Assembly (NCBI GenBank): GCA_022578605.1
Contig: MU394149.1
Coordinates: forward strand, 1-64,000
Direction: 5' to 3'
Source: Camillea tinctor
Taxonomy: Eukaryota; Ascomycota; Sordariomycetes; Xylariales; Xylariaceae
Length of the DNA: 64,000 bases
In this document: in pieces, positions 33,673 to 46,105 of the stretch
Layout: every line of letters begins with the position of its first letter
How positions within the stretch are numbered: the first letter of the stretch is position 1
Made by a program: the position numbers and the translations under genes
Notes under the pieces: generated by a model
What the model saw: the letters and a program-made list of their open reading frames with translations, nothing else
The model's database searches: none
What the model was told of the DNA's origin: nothing

Positions 33673-35082
33673 ATGCCTCCACCAGCGCCTAAAGTGGCAT
33701 TCGTTACCGGCTGCAATGGCATCAGTGGCAATGCACTGGTCGAATTCCTTATACGCGAGCCGAAGGATAAATGGTATGAAAAGATTAGGAGCACTGGAAA
33801 GATAGCGGGTGCTGATCTTGTCACTATTCTACAGGTCACGTATCATCGTTACTTCAAGGAGCCCCTTGAAAGTATTCTGGCAGGATCCCAGAGTACAGTT
33901 CGTTCCTATCGACTTCCTTGCCCCATTCGAAGATATCACCGCTGCGATGCGTCCTTTTTGCGAGGATGTAACACACGCATACTTCACGTCCTATGCCCAT
34001 ACGGATGAATTAGCGAAGCTAGGAGACCTGAATATTCCTCTGTTTGAAAATTTCCTGCATGCCATCGACTCTGTTGCAGGGTCGTCGTTGCAACGGGTCT
34101 GCTTGCAGACAGGAGGCAAGGTACAAACATATTGTCTCTGCTATTTTGTTACTCATGCTCACAGTGTTTTAATGCCAGCACTATGGCTATCATCTAGGAT
34201 CTGGCACTTGTCCGGCTCGTGAGACCATGCCACGATGCGACCCACATCCTTCCAACTTCTATTATCCACAGGAAGACCTCATGTTCAAGCTTCACGCGAA
34301 GAGAAGCTGGTCATGGAATGTCATTCGACCTAGCGGGATTGTTGGTTTTACCCCTGGACGTAAGTTTTAATGTGATTACACCTTAATGATATTTTTCTAA
34401 CCATACCATTGCCCACCTAGAAAACGGCATGTCTGAAGCCCTTACGCTTGCTCTTTATATGCTTGTCTGTAAGGAGCTGGGCGAAACTCCTCTATTTCCT
34501 GGAAACCAGTACTTTTACAACGCCGTAGACGACGACTCGTACGCCGTGAGCCTGGCAGATATGACTATCTGGGCCACTACCAATGAGAATACCAAGAATG
34601 AAGCATTTAATCACGCGAATGGAGATACGTATGTGTGGAAATACCACTTTGCCGACATCGGCAAGTACTTTGGCATTACTGTAAGTTGGCCTTGCTTTGT
34701 GCAGGTATGGTTTAAGAGAGACTGACATGAATAGATACCGGAACAGACAGAATGGCCCGGTGAATACAATGATGGGAGGCTCGTTACTCAGTTCAGGATG
34801 AAAGACTGGGCCGAGGGAAAGAAACACGTGTGGGAGAGATTGTGTGATAAATACGGCGGAAACAAGGACGCTTTTGACTGGGGGACTTGGGATTTTTTTG
34901 ACTGGACGACTGGCAAGTCCTGGCCCACGATATTATCAATTACCAAGGCGCGAAAGTTCGGCTGGAATAGGTACGACGACACTCACGAGACTTGGATTGA
35001 GACATTTAAGACGTTCGAAAACGCAGGCGTTTTGCCCCCTAGTGCACTACTGAGCAACAAAACTGTTGAAATGGAAGCTTGA
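33673..35082 (+). CDS. PRISE-type short-chain reductase (progesterone 5-beta-reductase/iridoid-synthase-like)
   Basis: An NAD(P)-dependent enone or carbonyl reductase of the extended SDR class. Exons: 33673-33773, 33835-34120, 34179-34359, 34421-34680, 34735-35082. All four introns are GT..AG and 54-61 nt, and together they give about 391 residues, the family norm. Motifs: AFVTGCNGISGNALVEFL (nucleotide-binding GxxGxxG variant), WSRIIVTSRSPLK, VTHAYFTSYAHTD, LQRVCLQTGGKHYGYHLG rebuilt across intron 2, and SNFYYPQEDLMFK, where the Tyr is the likely catalytic residue. WSWNVIRPSGIVGFTPG and a Trp-rich C-terminal domain follow. Related fungal proteins sit in secondary-metabolite and degradation clusters. 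The substrate is unknown; an alpha,beta-unsaturated carbonyl is the family expectation. The start is ATG 33673; an in-frame TTG lies upstream. Confidence 0.92.
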
Positions 35083-36143
35083 AGTTTGCATGTATATAGA
35101 TTAGGATCAAGTTGGAGTCCACTATGCGGGTTGTTTCAATAATACTATGAAACCCAGTATCACTCTATTATCTCAGTTACTAGAAGTGCCTAACAGCTAT
35201 ACATAACATTGAAAGGAACAAAGTTTAATAACGAATTAGGAACTACTGGGTTTATGTGGAATATAGCTTCTTGGTATCTACGTCGAGCAAGAATACACGT
35301 GTTTAACTCTCACATCTCTATCATTCCTTCTGATCCATCTTCGATATATTTACTACTTGCAATGCTCTCGGCAGAATGTCTTTTCCGTCTCTGGCGCTAT
35401 TAACTACCAAGCGGGAATTATTTGAATTCTACTGAATTCTGGACTCTGAAACACTGATTACCGCAGCTATCCTATCCAGGAGTGTCTCTCTAGAAACATG
35501 AAATGTGATAGATCTTCAAATAGACTTACATTTGCTATTATGAGGATCTGTGCGCTGCCATTGATAACGGGTCACTAGCCAGAACATCCAGCACCAAGAA
35601 ACGAGCACGACGCTTTGGATACTTTCGTGCGAGGTTATTGCATGTTCACCCCCATATGGAGCGCTTGGGTCGCACTGAAAAATGGAATGATACGGCGGTC
35701 ATTCCGAAGAAAGGATACAACATGATTACATGCAGGGTGATGATTCCGTGAACATCCGGCACGTGACTATGATGGGAATTGGATGGTTATAGAATCTAGG
35801 TTCCGGGAGACCTATATTATAAAGACGGAATTTGGATTTAAACATAGCAATCTGAGGCATGTTACGTTTTCCTGATGCTACTTTATAAATCCTTCTACCT
35901 TCTTAAAAAATCAGCAAGACTTTTCATAATCGGACAATCTTGAGCTCCTTGCGCTGGGCATAGAATCAACCCTGCAGAACAACCAAGTCTTTCCGGTTGG
36001 CTGACAAGACTTAATGTGCCCCTAAGGTTTCTTCATCGTTATCTATAGGAAAGCACATAAAAACGAACTGATACACCCCGATAAACCAGAGAAGGACAAC
36101 ATTGAACTAAACCCCCCTTCTTTCAGTTAAACCATTCGCAGCT
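35083..36143. other. Intergenic, promoter of the MFS gene
   Basis: 1.06 kb without a gene. It contains CGGCGGTCATTCCG near 35693 (paired CGG/CCG triplets). No repeat was recognised. Confidence 0.4.
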
Positions 36144-37879
36144 ATGGAAGACAAACCAGCTTGGACACATTCTGAGGGCGATGAGGTCGGAGTGCGGAAA
36201 GCTGTTCCAGACAACGTTTGGAGACAAGGAGGAGTCCTTTTGAGTACCGAAGGCGTGGACGGACTTTCACTGAAAGTTGGTTCTGATGGACATGTATGTG
36301 TAGTGAGATTTATGTACTCCTATACACTTATACTGACAAGCGGTGGGCAGACTGTCCTTCTTCCCCAACCAACCGACGACCCCAACGATCCTCTCAACTG
36401 GTCTTGGCTTAGAAAGCACCTCGTTTTGTTCACTGTTGCATGGGCCGCCCTGTGCACAGATTTTAACGCTACCGCCGGGTCGGCCATCATCTTTCAGCAA
36501 GCAGAGCTTTGGCACATCTCCCCAAATAGAGCCAATGATCCAAATGCCATAAACGTTTTGTTCAAGTAATCACTTCCGTTAGATTACCATCTCTAGGTGT
36601 CGGTTAAGGCTAACGATAGAATACTAGTGGCCTTGGGGGTCTCCTCTGGGTACCGTTGACGTCGATCTGGGGTCGAGCTCCAGTTCTTTTCTGGACCACT
36701 GTAGCTGGTTTCGCCGTCAGCCTTGGTACTGCTGCTGCGCCCAATTATGAGACATATTTCGCCATGCGAGTTCTATCGGGCTTCTTCTTGACTAGTGGCC
36801 AGACAATCTCTATTGCATTTCTAAGGGACATATTCTTCCTTCACGAACGCGCAAGAAAGATTGGGCTGTGGGCCGTTCTGTACATTGCGTCGCCTTACCT
36901 GGGGCCATGCTTAGCCAATTTCGTGATCTCTGGGACAGGCTACTGGCCAGATGTTTACTGGATGGGATCCGGTGCAGTCGCTCTTCAACTACTCCTTGTT
37001 CTGGCTTTCGTGGACGAGACATGGTATAACCGCGATGTACCGGAGTCAGCCCAGCCTATCCGCCATCGTGGCTTCGTTGGGCGATTTATGCGGCTCACAG
37101 GCACCTGGCAGCTCCAACACCATACTACGTACTTCTTGGGGGTACTACCAGTCTTCAAGAGGTTCTTCACAGTCATTATGAGGCCTACAATTGCCCTCGT
37201 CTGCTTTGCTTAGTGAGTCTCCAGCTTTGTATCTATTGGTTCTTTTGACTAACTACAGTTCAGTTTTCTCTGCTTTACTTGGGCTATTGGTATCAACATC
37301 TCTACTAACCTGCTCCTCTCCCGTCCAAAGGAAATCGGCGGTTATGAATTCTCAACTAGAATGATCGGCTATCTATATTTCATAAATATCGGCGGAGTGC
37401 TCTTGGGAGAGATTTTCGGACACTTCTTTAATGACTTTTTAGCACGAAGCTATGTCAAGCGACATAATGGGGTCTTCGAACCAGAAGTACGCCTTTGGAC
37501 TACGTATATATCTATTGGTGTTATGGTTCCCGCTCTCATACTCATTGGTCAGTTGCTCCAGAAAACATTACCCTTAGTGGCTATCATTTTTGGCCTGGGC
37601 ATGTTCGCTTTTGGTGTGATGACCATGTCCGTCTCGGTTACTGCTTACGGGCTTGACTCTTATCCTCTTGTGCCTGCCGAGATAGGTGGCTGGTTAAACT
37701 TTGCACGCACGTTTGGTGGATTTGCTATTGGATATTTCCAGGAGCCGTGGTTGGAATTAGTCGGTGCCGATGTCAGCTTTGGCACACAAGCTGGGATCGT
37801 GGCCTTCGCTACACTTCCTATACTGCTTGCGCATATTTACGGACCTCGTCTACGAAGAAGGTATCCTATTGTGGGCTAA
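36144..37879 (+). CDS. MFS transporter, drug:H+ antiporter-like
   Basis: A multi-pass major facilitator protein of the plasma membrane, probably exporting or importing the cluster's compound. Exons: 36144-36293, 36351-36565, 36628-37212, 37264-37879. Introns of 57, 62 and 51 nt have good branch sites (GCTAAC, ACTAAC) and give about 521 residues. The N terminus is hydrophilic, ending DGH/TVLLPQPTDDPNDPLNWSW, a hallmark of fungal MFS multidrug-like proteins. The TM2-3 loop motif appears as SIWGRAPVLFWTTVAG, followed by AFLRDIFFLHERARKIGLW. The second half carries RPKEIGGYEFSTRMIGYLYF and an EIGGWLNFARTFGGFAIGYFQ helix pair. It is intact and carries no visible damage. It is co-oriented with the upstream reductase gene. 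Confidence 0.93.
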
Positions 37880-38914
37880 CTTAACCAAGTCTAATCCTCT
37901 CTCACGTACATTATGTCTATGACGAATGGGGTATAGCCTGGGACCAGGCTCCCAGATGGGTATATATAGCTCCTCACACGAGGGCTTTTGTATTAACATC
38001 TTGTCCGCCTTTTTCCTCCAGAGAGCTATGTCGTCACAATGTCGAATCAACAAGGATATCCAAAAGTCTTTCGACGTGTGGCAGGATCCAGACCCGATGA
38101 CTCTTCGTGTTTTTAAATAGCTCTTTGCGCCTCAATAACACTTAAATATCATGATATCTTACCGACAGCCTAGTCCAACCGGATTGCAATCTGCATGTGT
38201 TCCTCTCCTGTCAGCACCAATCATTATCTGTGTTGAAATAAGATTATGAAGTTGCTTGATTAGGTGAATATCCATCTCTGAATAGTGGGAGTCACTGTCC
38301 CTCATACATGTGGCTATGGATAGACCTTGCGTCTGTCAAGGTACATGTACAAGTTGTGTCCGCAGCTATGTGTTTATAAGGGACCGGTCCTGTCCTCCCA
38401 TCATCCTGAGATAGATGTTGCCCTAGTTAATGTATCCTCATAACCTCATTTTCACAGTTGCAAGTGCTTAAACATCAAACACTTAGGGATACGTTGCAAT
38501 GATATCTGAGAAAATGCGCGCTGCTAGGTCATTGGTTTTAGAGCGACCTAGTATGGAACAATTTTGTAGAATATCAAATACGGCATAAATGCGAGATGTA
38601 ACACTCTTAAACTAACATCGTTAATAGTCACTACGAATATGTTAATGACTCTTTTATACCTAGTAATTCAGACTAATTTAACTATCTGTATCATTCTTTC
38701 AACATAGCTTTTGAGACAAGTGTGATTATAATCAGAGTTTTCGTCATCGAGAGAGATTTAGGGACCAACCCCGAATTACTCTGAGCTGACCGATGTTACG
38801 TGATCTTTCAGGAATTATTCCGGGGTCCTCCTTTGCTAGATTTTTCGTAGCGAGAGTAAGGGCACTTGCGTGTAACCCAACGAGCCCTACTGCACAAACA
38901 TAGGAAACAAAGAC
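37880..38914. other. Intergenic with the foldback repeat copy
   Basis: Spacer between convergent MFS and NmrA-like genes. Most of its recognisable content is repeat copy C (38231-38457). Confidence 0.45.
38231..38457. mobile_element. MITE-like repeat, copy C, large foldback form
   Basis: Two arms of about 100 bp face each other around a short centre near 38335. The left arm starts GTTGAAATAAGATTATGAAG and contains TTGCTTGATTAGGTGAA. The right arm, read in reverse complement, starts CTGTGAAAATGAGGTTATGA and contains GATGATGGGAGGAC. Both arms match the left part of copies B and D. This looks like a head-to-head duplicated or complete foldback element. No coding capacity. Confidence 0.68.
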
Positions 38915-40125
38915 CTAGTTCTGCGCTTCAAGGCCCAAGTGGGGGAGAAGCCTCTCCCGAATAAAATCTTCTGCGGTGTGCAGCTTGACTCCAAGCTCCA
39001 ACACCTCAGGGGTAGGGATTTGAACTCCAGGGTACATCCCAACGTCATTGTACAGCTTCAGCATGATGTCACGGTCTGGAATACCAGTTGTTGGACGTGT
39101 GGTAAAAACAACTTTCTTTCCGGATACTAGCACATGACGCCATTAGTATACATCCTAGTTTTCAGTGTGCTAGATAAAGGCTCACCTCTCTCGAGAACTT
39201 TGTTAATCTGTCCCTGAGTTTCGCGTGCACCACTTGCTAGTAAATACTTTCCATCTAGGCGGGACTTCTGAGTGTCCCAAAGATCGAAAACAGCCTTGCA
39301 AACTGCTGATAGGTCTTTCTCGACGTAGAGGCTAGTTACTATTTTCTGTCAGTATCTGGATCATTTTAATGTGACCTTGCCTTACGTTCGGCGTCTGGAC
39401 CAATAATAGGGCGATTCATTGTTATGATATCGGCATCCTTATCATAGGCTGCATATTTCCGTAGGATCATGTTCTCATAAAAGTTGCCAGTGCGGATGAA
39501 GCATCCTTTGAGTCCAGCCTCACGAACCACAGCATCGACGGAGTGTTTGCCTGTAGTAATCCTCATCAGCAGAATCTCAAGGTAAGATGAGTTGGAAATA
39601 TCGTAGCACACCCTCATACAACCGAGTTACAAACTTGCCACCTGAAATCTCACGGGAACTCGGCAGTGTACTCCATAAAAAGCATTGAACTCCTGCTTTA
39701 GATGCCGCCTGTACAATGTTATGGCCTTGCTTCTCTTCGCTCATGGGATCGTCAAGGACGGTCTAGAAATATCATGTTAGTCTATGGGATCTGACGAATA
39801 TTGTCAGATAAAAAGTACCGTATCATAGAAATCAGTGACCGCAAACACGCCCCAGACGTCTTTAAAAGCAGCGGGTAAGGTTGAAGGAACAGTCAGATCC
39901 CCTTTGATGACCTCTGCTCCTTGCGCGGCCAGGTCTTTTGCCTTATCCGAACTCGGGTTCCGGGTCAAGCATCGGGTGACATACTGGTCGGGATGCTGAA
40001 GTAGCAATTTTGCAACAGAACCCCCTGATTCACCCCATTAATGTCAGTAAACGAAATGAGGTTGCATACTGAGCTAACTTACCCTGAGTTCCTGTAGCGC
40101 CAAGGACTAAAACAATTTTCGTCAT
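38915..40125 (-). CDS. NmrA-like family NAD(P)-binding protein, six exons
   Basis: A Rossmann-fold protein of the NmrA/HSCARG type, which either senses redox state to modulate transcription factors or acts as a reductase. Exons: 40125-40083, 40024-39819, 39762-39612, 39550-39386, 39338-39186, 39126-38915. Every join is in phase and the product is 309 residues, the standard size. The nucleotide motif is VLVLGATGTQGGSVAKLLL, rebuilt across intron 1. Downstream text is GAEVIKGDLTVPSTLPAAF, VWGVFAVTDFYD, CFLWSTLPSS, CFIRTGNFYENM and a C-terminal TTRPTTGIPDRDIMLKLYND block typical of the family. It is convergent with the MFS gene and divergent from the nitroreductase gene. The intron density is unusually high for a 309-codon gene. 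Role in the cluster (sensor or enzyme) is inferred only from position. Confidence 0.92.
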
Positions 40126-40659
40126 GCTGGACAGTATATAGTGACGTACCAAACTTTCTTCACTAGAACATAATACCCAAGGTACTAACCTTCAACGACT
40201 GACGACTGGGTATGGATATCAGAAGGAGCTTATTGTAGTCTATTTACTTAAGTCGCGAATGACAAATACTAATATCCTCGAGCAGCTCCGGCTAGGGTCT
40301 AGTTGAATCTCTCGTGGGGCCATTCTTGTCCAGGTCGTTCGACGACGGCTTGATTCCGTAGTAGCCAATAAAGCCTTGCTACGTTCTCTGCTTGCTGGCT
40401 CTTCGAAATCATTTCGATATATCGGAGACGTATCGTGGGGTTGAAGGATAAGGTAATTGTCTGGTGGGGCCTTAGAACCTGGGGCTGGTGTGGTGGGGCC
40501 CGAGATAATTCCTGGAGTCTTGTCTCTCTTCATCCCGGTGTTAGACACTCTATGAGCCAACGGACTTTTTTTTTTTTCCTGTTTCATATTTCACTCCATC
40601 CCCGGACCATATGCCTTTCAGCCCTGAAACTACTACTTATCACTCCTTCTTCTCACCAA
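40126..40659. promoter_or_regulatory. Divergent promoter: NmrA-like / nitroreductase
   Basis: 534 bp between divergent start codons. It contains repeated GTGGGGCC stretches (about 40464-40501) and a long T run at about 40566-40578. Shared control is inferred. Confidence 0.45.
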
Positions 40660-41365
40660 ATGGCCGAGCTATTTTTGAAGCATATCAGCACGCGCCGGAC
40701 TTGCTACTCCATTGAACGAAAGTCCCCGATAAGTGATGCCCGGATTCTCGAAATTGCCCAGCTTGTTATTAAACACTCACCAAGCTCCTTCAATTGCCAG
40801 TCTACCCGATTTGTTGTTCTCCTACGAGATGAGCACCATAAGTTCTGGGAAATAGCAAAAGAATGTTTCAAAGCCACGATGTCAGATGACGAATACATGC
40901 CGTATGAGAAGAAATTGACTGAGCGTCAGGCAGGATATGGTACTGTGAGTCTTATAGGGCCTTTTAAAGATAAGGTGCTTTTAAATTAAATAGTGTCACT
41001 GACGTCCTCTCGACGCTCCGAAGATTCTTCTGTTCGAAGATCTAGATGTAATCCGAGATTATCAACACCGTTTTCCACGATTCAAATGGCATCTGCTAGA
41101 CTTCTCTGAACATAACAACGCGATACAAGCATTTAACTTATGGACAGCATTTCATCTTGAAGGATTAGGTTGCAATTTACAACATGTCAATCCAATTGTC
41201 GACCTGAGAGTTGCGTCAGAATGGGACCTTTCTCCACACTGGTCGCTGAAAGCACAGCTAGTTTTTGGAAGTCCTATTGGTGAACCTCCGCATGAAAAGA
41301 CATTTACACCAACAGAGAGCCGTATAGTTGTGTACGCCTCGGATAGCAAGATACCCATCGAGTAA
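40660..41365 (+). CDS. Frm2/Hbn1-like nitroreductase-family protein
   Basis: A small FMN-dependent NAD(P)H oxidoreductase-like protein of the fungal Frm2 type, implicated in nitro-aromatic and quinone-like stress responses. Exons: 40660-40944 and 41024-41365 with a 79-nt intron (GTGAGT..CCGAAG), giving 208 residues. Family text: MAELFLKHISTRRTCYSIER, SDARILEIAQLVIKHSPSSFNCQSTR (FMN-contacting region, SxFNxQxxR), ERQAGYGT/ILLFEDL across the intron, and a C-terminal block with SLKAQLVFGSPIGEPPHEK. It is intact. Its position beside a flavin monooxygenase cluster suggests quinone or nitro-group reduction; that link is inference. Confidence 0.92.
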
Positions 41366-41753
41366 AACGGCTTTAGATGCAAGGCAGTATCAAGAAAATG
41401 AAGATGCACAACACGAGAAGAAAGGATGAGACTAGGCACGCAGTTTGGAGCACACAGGAGGTATACGAGGGCTAGAACAATCTTTTGGAGCCCTCTCCAT
41501 AGCTATGAGACATCCTATTCCCACTATATGCAGAAGCTAAATAAAGAAGCCGGAGCAACCTTTTACTAAAGTTACATTCGAACAGTCCAAGTTGGTTAAA
41601 TCCAAGCTCTTTTGTCTAGACTAGACAAATCAGGAGTCATAAGCCCACGACTCAGATTTGGAATCCTAAGAGGATATTACGTCAAAGTGTTGTTTCGAGA
41701 AGACAACAATACTTATGGTGACTTCGCTTTCGCATATAACAGCATACTGACCG

Positions 41754-44700
41754 TTAAGTATCACCGTTGCCAATGTCCTCACTCATGAACTCGCACATCA
41801 TCGCGAGGAGCTGTGAGTATCTTGAGTCATCCCATTTACCGAAATCGTCCAATAAATAGGCATATTGGAGCAACACCTTTCTTGAGGCGACGCGCCCGTT
41901 TTGCAAGACCTCCCCTGCGAAGGTAATGGGACCGCCGTATTGTATGAACCTGAGTGCTGGATTATGGGAGTCCGATGAAAGTCCGCCATAGGAAGTAGAA
42001 CTGATTGTATTGTTTCCTGTTGCTTTTGCAAGACCCTCACCATTGACAGTAGCCCAATCAACTCTCTGTAGCAATTCAAACGTCGGCGTGACTGGTGTGG
42101 CAGCCTCCTCGCTAGACACGAATATATATAGGCCAAGTACAAGTGCAGAAACAAATAACACCTGGTCCGGTCGTGTGATGTGCGACTCGCGGATCCTTGA
42201 TGAGTTTAGAAGGTCAAATATTTGGGCAGCATGTAACACGGATCTTCGAGCGCCAGCCGACCGTGACCATTCGGAGACTTGCACTACAGCTTCTAACGCA
42301 GCTTCTGAGCCATCGCGTCCAGAAGCTGCCTCCAGAAGATCCAGATCTGCTGTCAGAGTAAGGCACAGGTAATTCCACCCTAGTGCGGTCGACGTATTTC
42401 GACCGTTGATAACGCTCGCATACATGGTTGACAGTGTTGAAATTGACGCAATGATATCCTTAGCCCTCAAATCAGTGGCAAATGCTTCAACGGGATTGAA
42501 TGCGTAGACTGTGGACAATTGGGTAGTCCCAGCCAGCCTAGCACGGGCGGCGACAACTTGAAGATACAGAGCGCGAAGTAAGGTTTGAGCCGAGATATGA
42601 TTGAGTGCTGATGGTGGAGCCTCATGAAACTTCCGGACATTCAATTGTGGCATTGTTAATTGTGTCCCACACTTAGCAGCCTGAATGAAGGCTGTGGAAG
42701 TGGTAGCCTCGAACAGAGCATCTTCACAGGGTAAATGGACTACTACCTTATCCATCTCCACTACTCCTGAAGTATCCATTAAACGGGTATACGCCATATC
42801 TAACCAGAGTAGACAGATTATCATCCTGCTTGTGTTAGTTGACTGAATAGCACGGGACTGGACTACTTGCCGTTTGATCGATTCGATTCGTGACCAGGCC
42901 ATCCACGCGCCCTCGGGATCAGACGGACCATGCTGAAGTTCCAGAGTTAAGCTATCACCATGACCAGAAGCAAAAAGGCCATTCTTTTCAGCAATCTGAT
43001 TAAGCATATGTTAGCCATATTATGTCCATCAGTTTGATTTCCACCGTCTCTCACATAGAGCATCTGTACGCAAAGGCTGTGTGCAATGCGCTCGTCAAGT
43101 TCATTCTGAAATACAGTTAGCGCGGATCAGAGGATTTAGTTCTGCTATTAAGGTGCCGTGGAAATACCTACACGGAAGCCGAGGGCAAGATAAACTACCA
43201 GTGAAGTTGAGGCCAGAGTCCATAGGAGCTCACACGGCGGATGTTGATCGAGCTCTTGATATGATAAATCGTTGCTACAAGATACCATCAATCTCTGGCC
43301 AGAAGATCAATACCATTCTTCACTATTAAGGAATATTATAGCAAAACAACGTACTTGAAGGCATCGGATGATGAAAGCTGTCGACCGCTTCCGGTCTAAG
43401 TATAACAGGCCGACCAGGCAAATCGGAAGCAAAAGGCTGACCGGCGTGGATTTTGCATCAAAAGTACTCTTATGCATGAAGGGGAAGCTTGGGTAGAAAA
43501 ACTGGAAGAAAAAGTCCAAACTGGACTCCAGAGCATATATGGTAGGAAAATTATCATCTGAGACCCATGACGTTTCCTTAAGCCCTTCTGCTGAAGCTGA
43601 TGCAAACCGCAATTGCAGTCCAGCATCGGAAAACTTCTGAAGACGAACAGCACTATCTATCTCCTCACAATATGTAATCAGACCTTGTCTACACTCTTCA
43701 TCTATGTATAACTTGGAAGGCCGTTGGCCTCTAGGTACTGGACGATTGGAATCACTACTCGGGGATCGCGGTTTGGAGAAAATGTTATTCGCTTCATGGC
43801 GTAGAACATAGTGCCACAAGTCCCTACCGAGGCGTATCCCACTCTTGGGCTTTTGCCTTGCCCATAAGCATTGCATTTTCTTTAGTTGCTCCACGGAAAA
43901 GGTCATCGATGGGTTACTAGTACTCTTTCCACGGGGGGAAGATGTCGGGGACAGTGAGGTTGCGTCGTCAAAAACTATGTGATCCATCATGTCTAAGCTG
44001 AAATGGAACTCAGCAGGTATGGAGACCTCTTCAAAGCCGCAATCAAAGACATAATTGTGTCCTTGGGGCGTATCTCCATTATTATTCCCGACCTGGTGAA
44101 ATTCAGAGGACAACTTCGCATCGAGCTGTACTTCGTAAGTATGAGGAACTCCCATTGGGGGATTCCCAACGGAATCATCCTCTTCATTGTGATTCGTGTT
44201 TAATGGTGTTCTTGTACCTTCACCGGGTATCATCTGTTGCTGGCTTGAAGAATACTGACTGGGGGGTTCGTGAGCGGAAACCTGGCTAAAATTAGGTTGG
44301 GCTATTGTACTCGGAAAAGCCTCGTTAGATTCGGAAGTATCTTTTGTAGAAAACTCAAGGGGTAAGGATGTGCTGCTGGTATATTCGAGCGCGAAGTCCT
44401 CAGGACTGCGTTGTCCAATTTCCTCCAAAATGTCCGTAAAGTAAGGATTCAAGGTTGCACAGGGCATTGTGTCGGTTAAGCACTGCTGAGACTATCCTCG
44501 ATGGACGTTCATTAGAAGTGAAAAATGGTAAAGTCTGTTGTAAATGGCGGGGGTAGCATGCCTGTTGATCGTTCGAATTATCACGTCTACTGGAAGACGG
44601 GGTTAATCGTTTCCTTCGATACGGGTCGGAAACCCGTCGTTCGATGAGGGAATTGCTGGCTTTATGTTTAAAAGCCTCATGGGACTCGGCGGTATTGTTA

Positions 44701-45140
44701 TCTGTAGATATACTCCTGTCTTGACCATCGGGTCTGATAATACTGTCCTCAGGGCTGCGTTCTACCGGATTGGTAAGTCGTTGGCCGTTGTCACCGTGAG
44801 TTTGGAAATGTCGGAAGAGGACATCGCTTCTCTTGTTGATCAGTCATACATCTTAATGTAGTTATGCTACAGGTAATTTCGGACTTTTCAATGATGAGAC
44901 GCACCTCCTTGCGTAACTCCTACCGCATATATCACACTTGTAAGGCTTCTCTCCGGTATCTATAATATCATGTTAACGAGGATTAGAGACACCACACTCC
45001 GCCACGGCTGGCGAAGACTAATATCAATATGACATACGTGACCTTTGATGCCGCTTCAGATGTTCCACCTTGGTGAAAACGCGATCACAATATGCACAAT
45101 GCTTGAGTCTTCTTCTAGGGGGCATACTGCGACCTGACAT
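41754..45140 (-). CDS. C2H2 zinc-finger transcription factor with fungal-specific domain
   Basis: A regulator combining two N-terminal C2H2 fingers with the PF04082-type middle domain. Finger 1, CAYCDRVFTKVEHLKRHQRSH, ends across an intron (45037-44960). Finger 2, CDICGRSYARSDVLFRHFQTH, is rebuilt across a second intron (44903-44827). The start may be 45140 or 45125. A linker (SDPYRRKRLTPSSSRR) follows. The long frame from 44467 then carries the Ser/Gln-rich region and the middle domain (FFFQFFYPSFPFMHKSTF). Further exons are 43105-43055 (NELDERIAHSLCVQMLY) and 42995-41754. The 249-nt stretch 43354-43106 is treated as an intron and is unusually long. Between the finger exon and 44467 the frame changes by one and no good donor is visible, so either an unusual intron or a frameshift lies near 44480. 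It is divergent from the FAH-family gene. Likely a cluster or local regulator. Confidence 0.82.
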
Positions 45141-46105
45141 GGCAGCAACGAGCTTGGATGTTCTCCGAACGCTTCAAGTTTAGGGCGGCAAATGACAATG
45201 ATTAAGCTTAACAGACCTTCCCGAATTATCTCGACAACTATACAGAGTTGGCAAAATTACCCCTGGCATCTGCACTAAATGTTGATTTGGTCTAAACAGC
45301 TTTACCCTCGGGCAAAACTCTCTAGTGAATCGTTATCCTACAACTAGTATTTCCCTAGGGCCAATCATTGCAGGGTAAAACCTCATTCTAGGTCGTATTG
45401 TAGATCACGAACGCTATGACCTATCTACCTCGGAACTCCACGTAACTAAATGCTCGGCTCTTTGACGGAACTTCCACCGAATATTCCGTGCCGCATACCC
45501 CCACAATGATTATGGTCCACTGCACCCACCTGGGTAGGTAGTGTAAATGATGACTATGTAAAATTGTACCGCGAGCCACGCCCAAAGTATGCGCACTGAC
45601 GAATGTAATGTAAAGACACGGCTATTAAATAACGAAAACACATCTAGATGTATAGGAAATCTCGTCCTTCACGAATGGTGCGAGTACCGAGAAACTTAGC
45701 TCAATGCACTCGGATGTCTACGTGGCAATTGTAGAATAGACGCATGCAGTACCTACATCACACAAGACTATAGAAACCAAGAAGATTTTGGAGGCTAGTT
45801 TAAGGGCTCCAATTAAAGCTCTAGATAACTGCAGTATCCAGATCCCGTTTTTGAGCGTCTAATGGCAATATCTTTCTTCGGATATTGTATGTCCCGACAT
45901 CTTGAATATCTGAGCTACCGCTGGGTTCCGATAATCCCGGCTCCCTCGGAGTAGACTGTGATTGGTCAGAAACGGAGCTTCCTATTCTATGCCCCTATAC
46001 AAGGATTTATAAAATATAATCTCAGTGGAAATAGCAGGTGGTAGATATTTGCTTCAGCTGTTAAAGACTTAAAATTTTGTGTCGGTCGATTGACATCACC
46101 TCAAG
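45141..46105. promoter_or_regulatory. Divergent promoter region: C2H2 regulator / FAH-family gene
   Basis: 965 bp between divergent starts. It contains CACCGAATATTCCGTG (about 45475-45490), CCGGCTCCCTCGG near 45937 and a TGGGTAGGTAG stretch near 45530. No gene was recognised. Confidence 0.45.
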
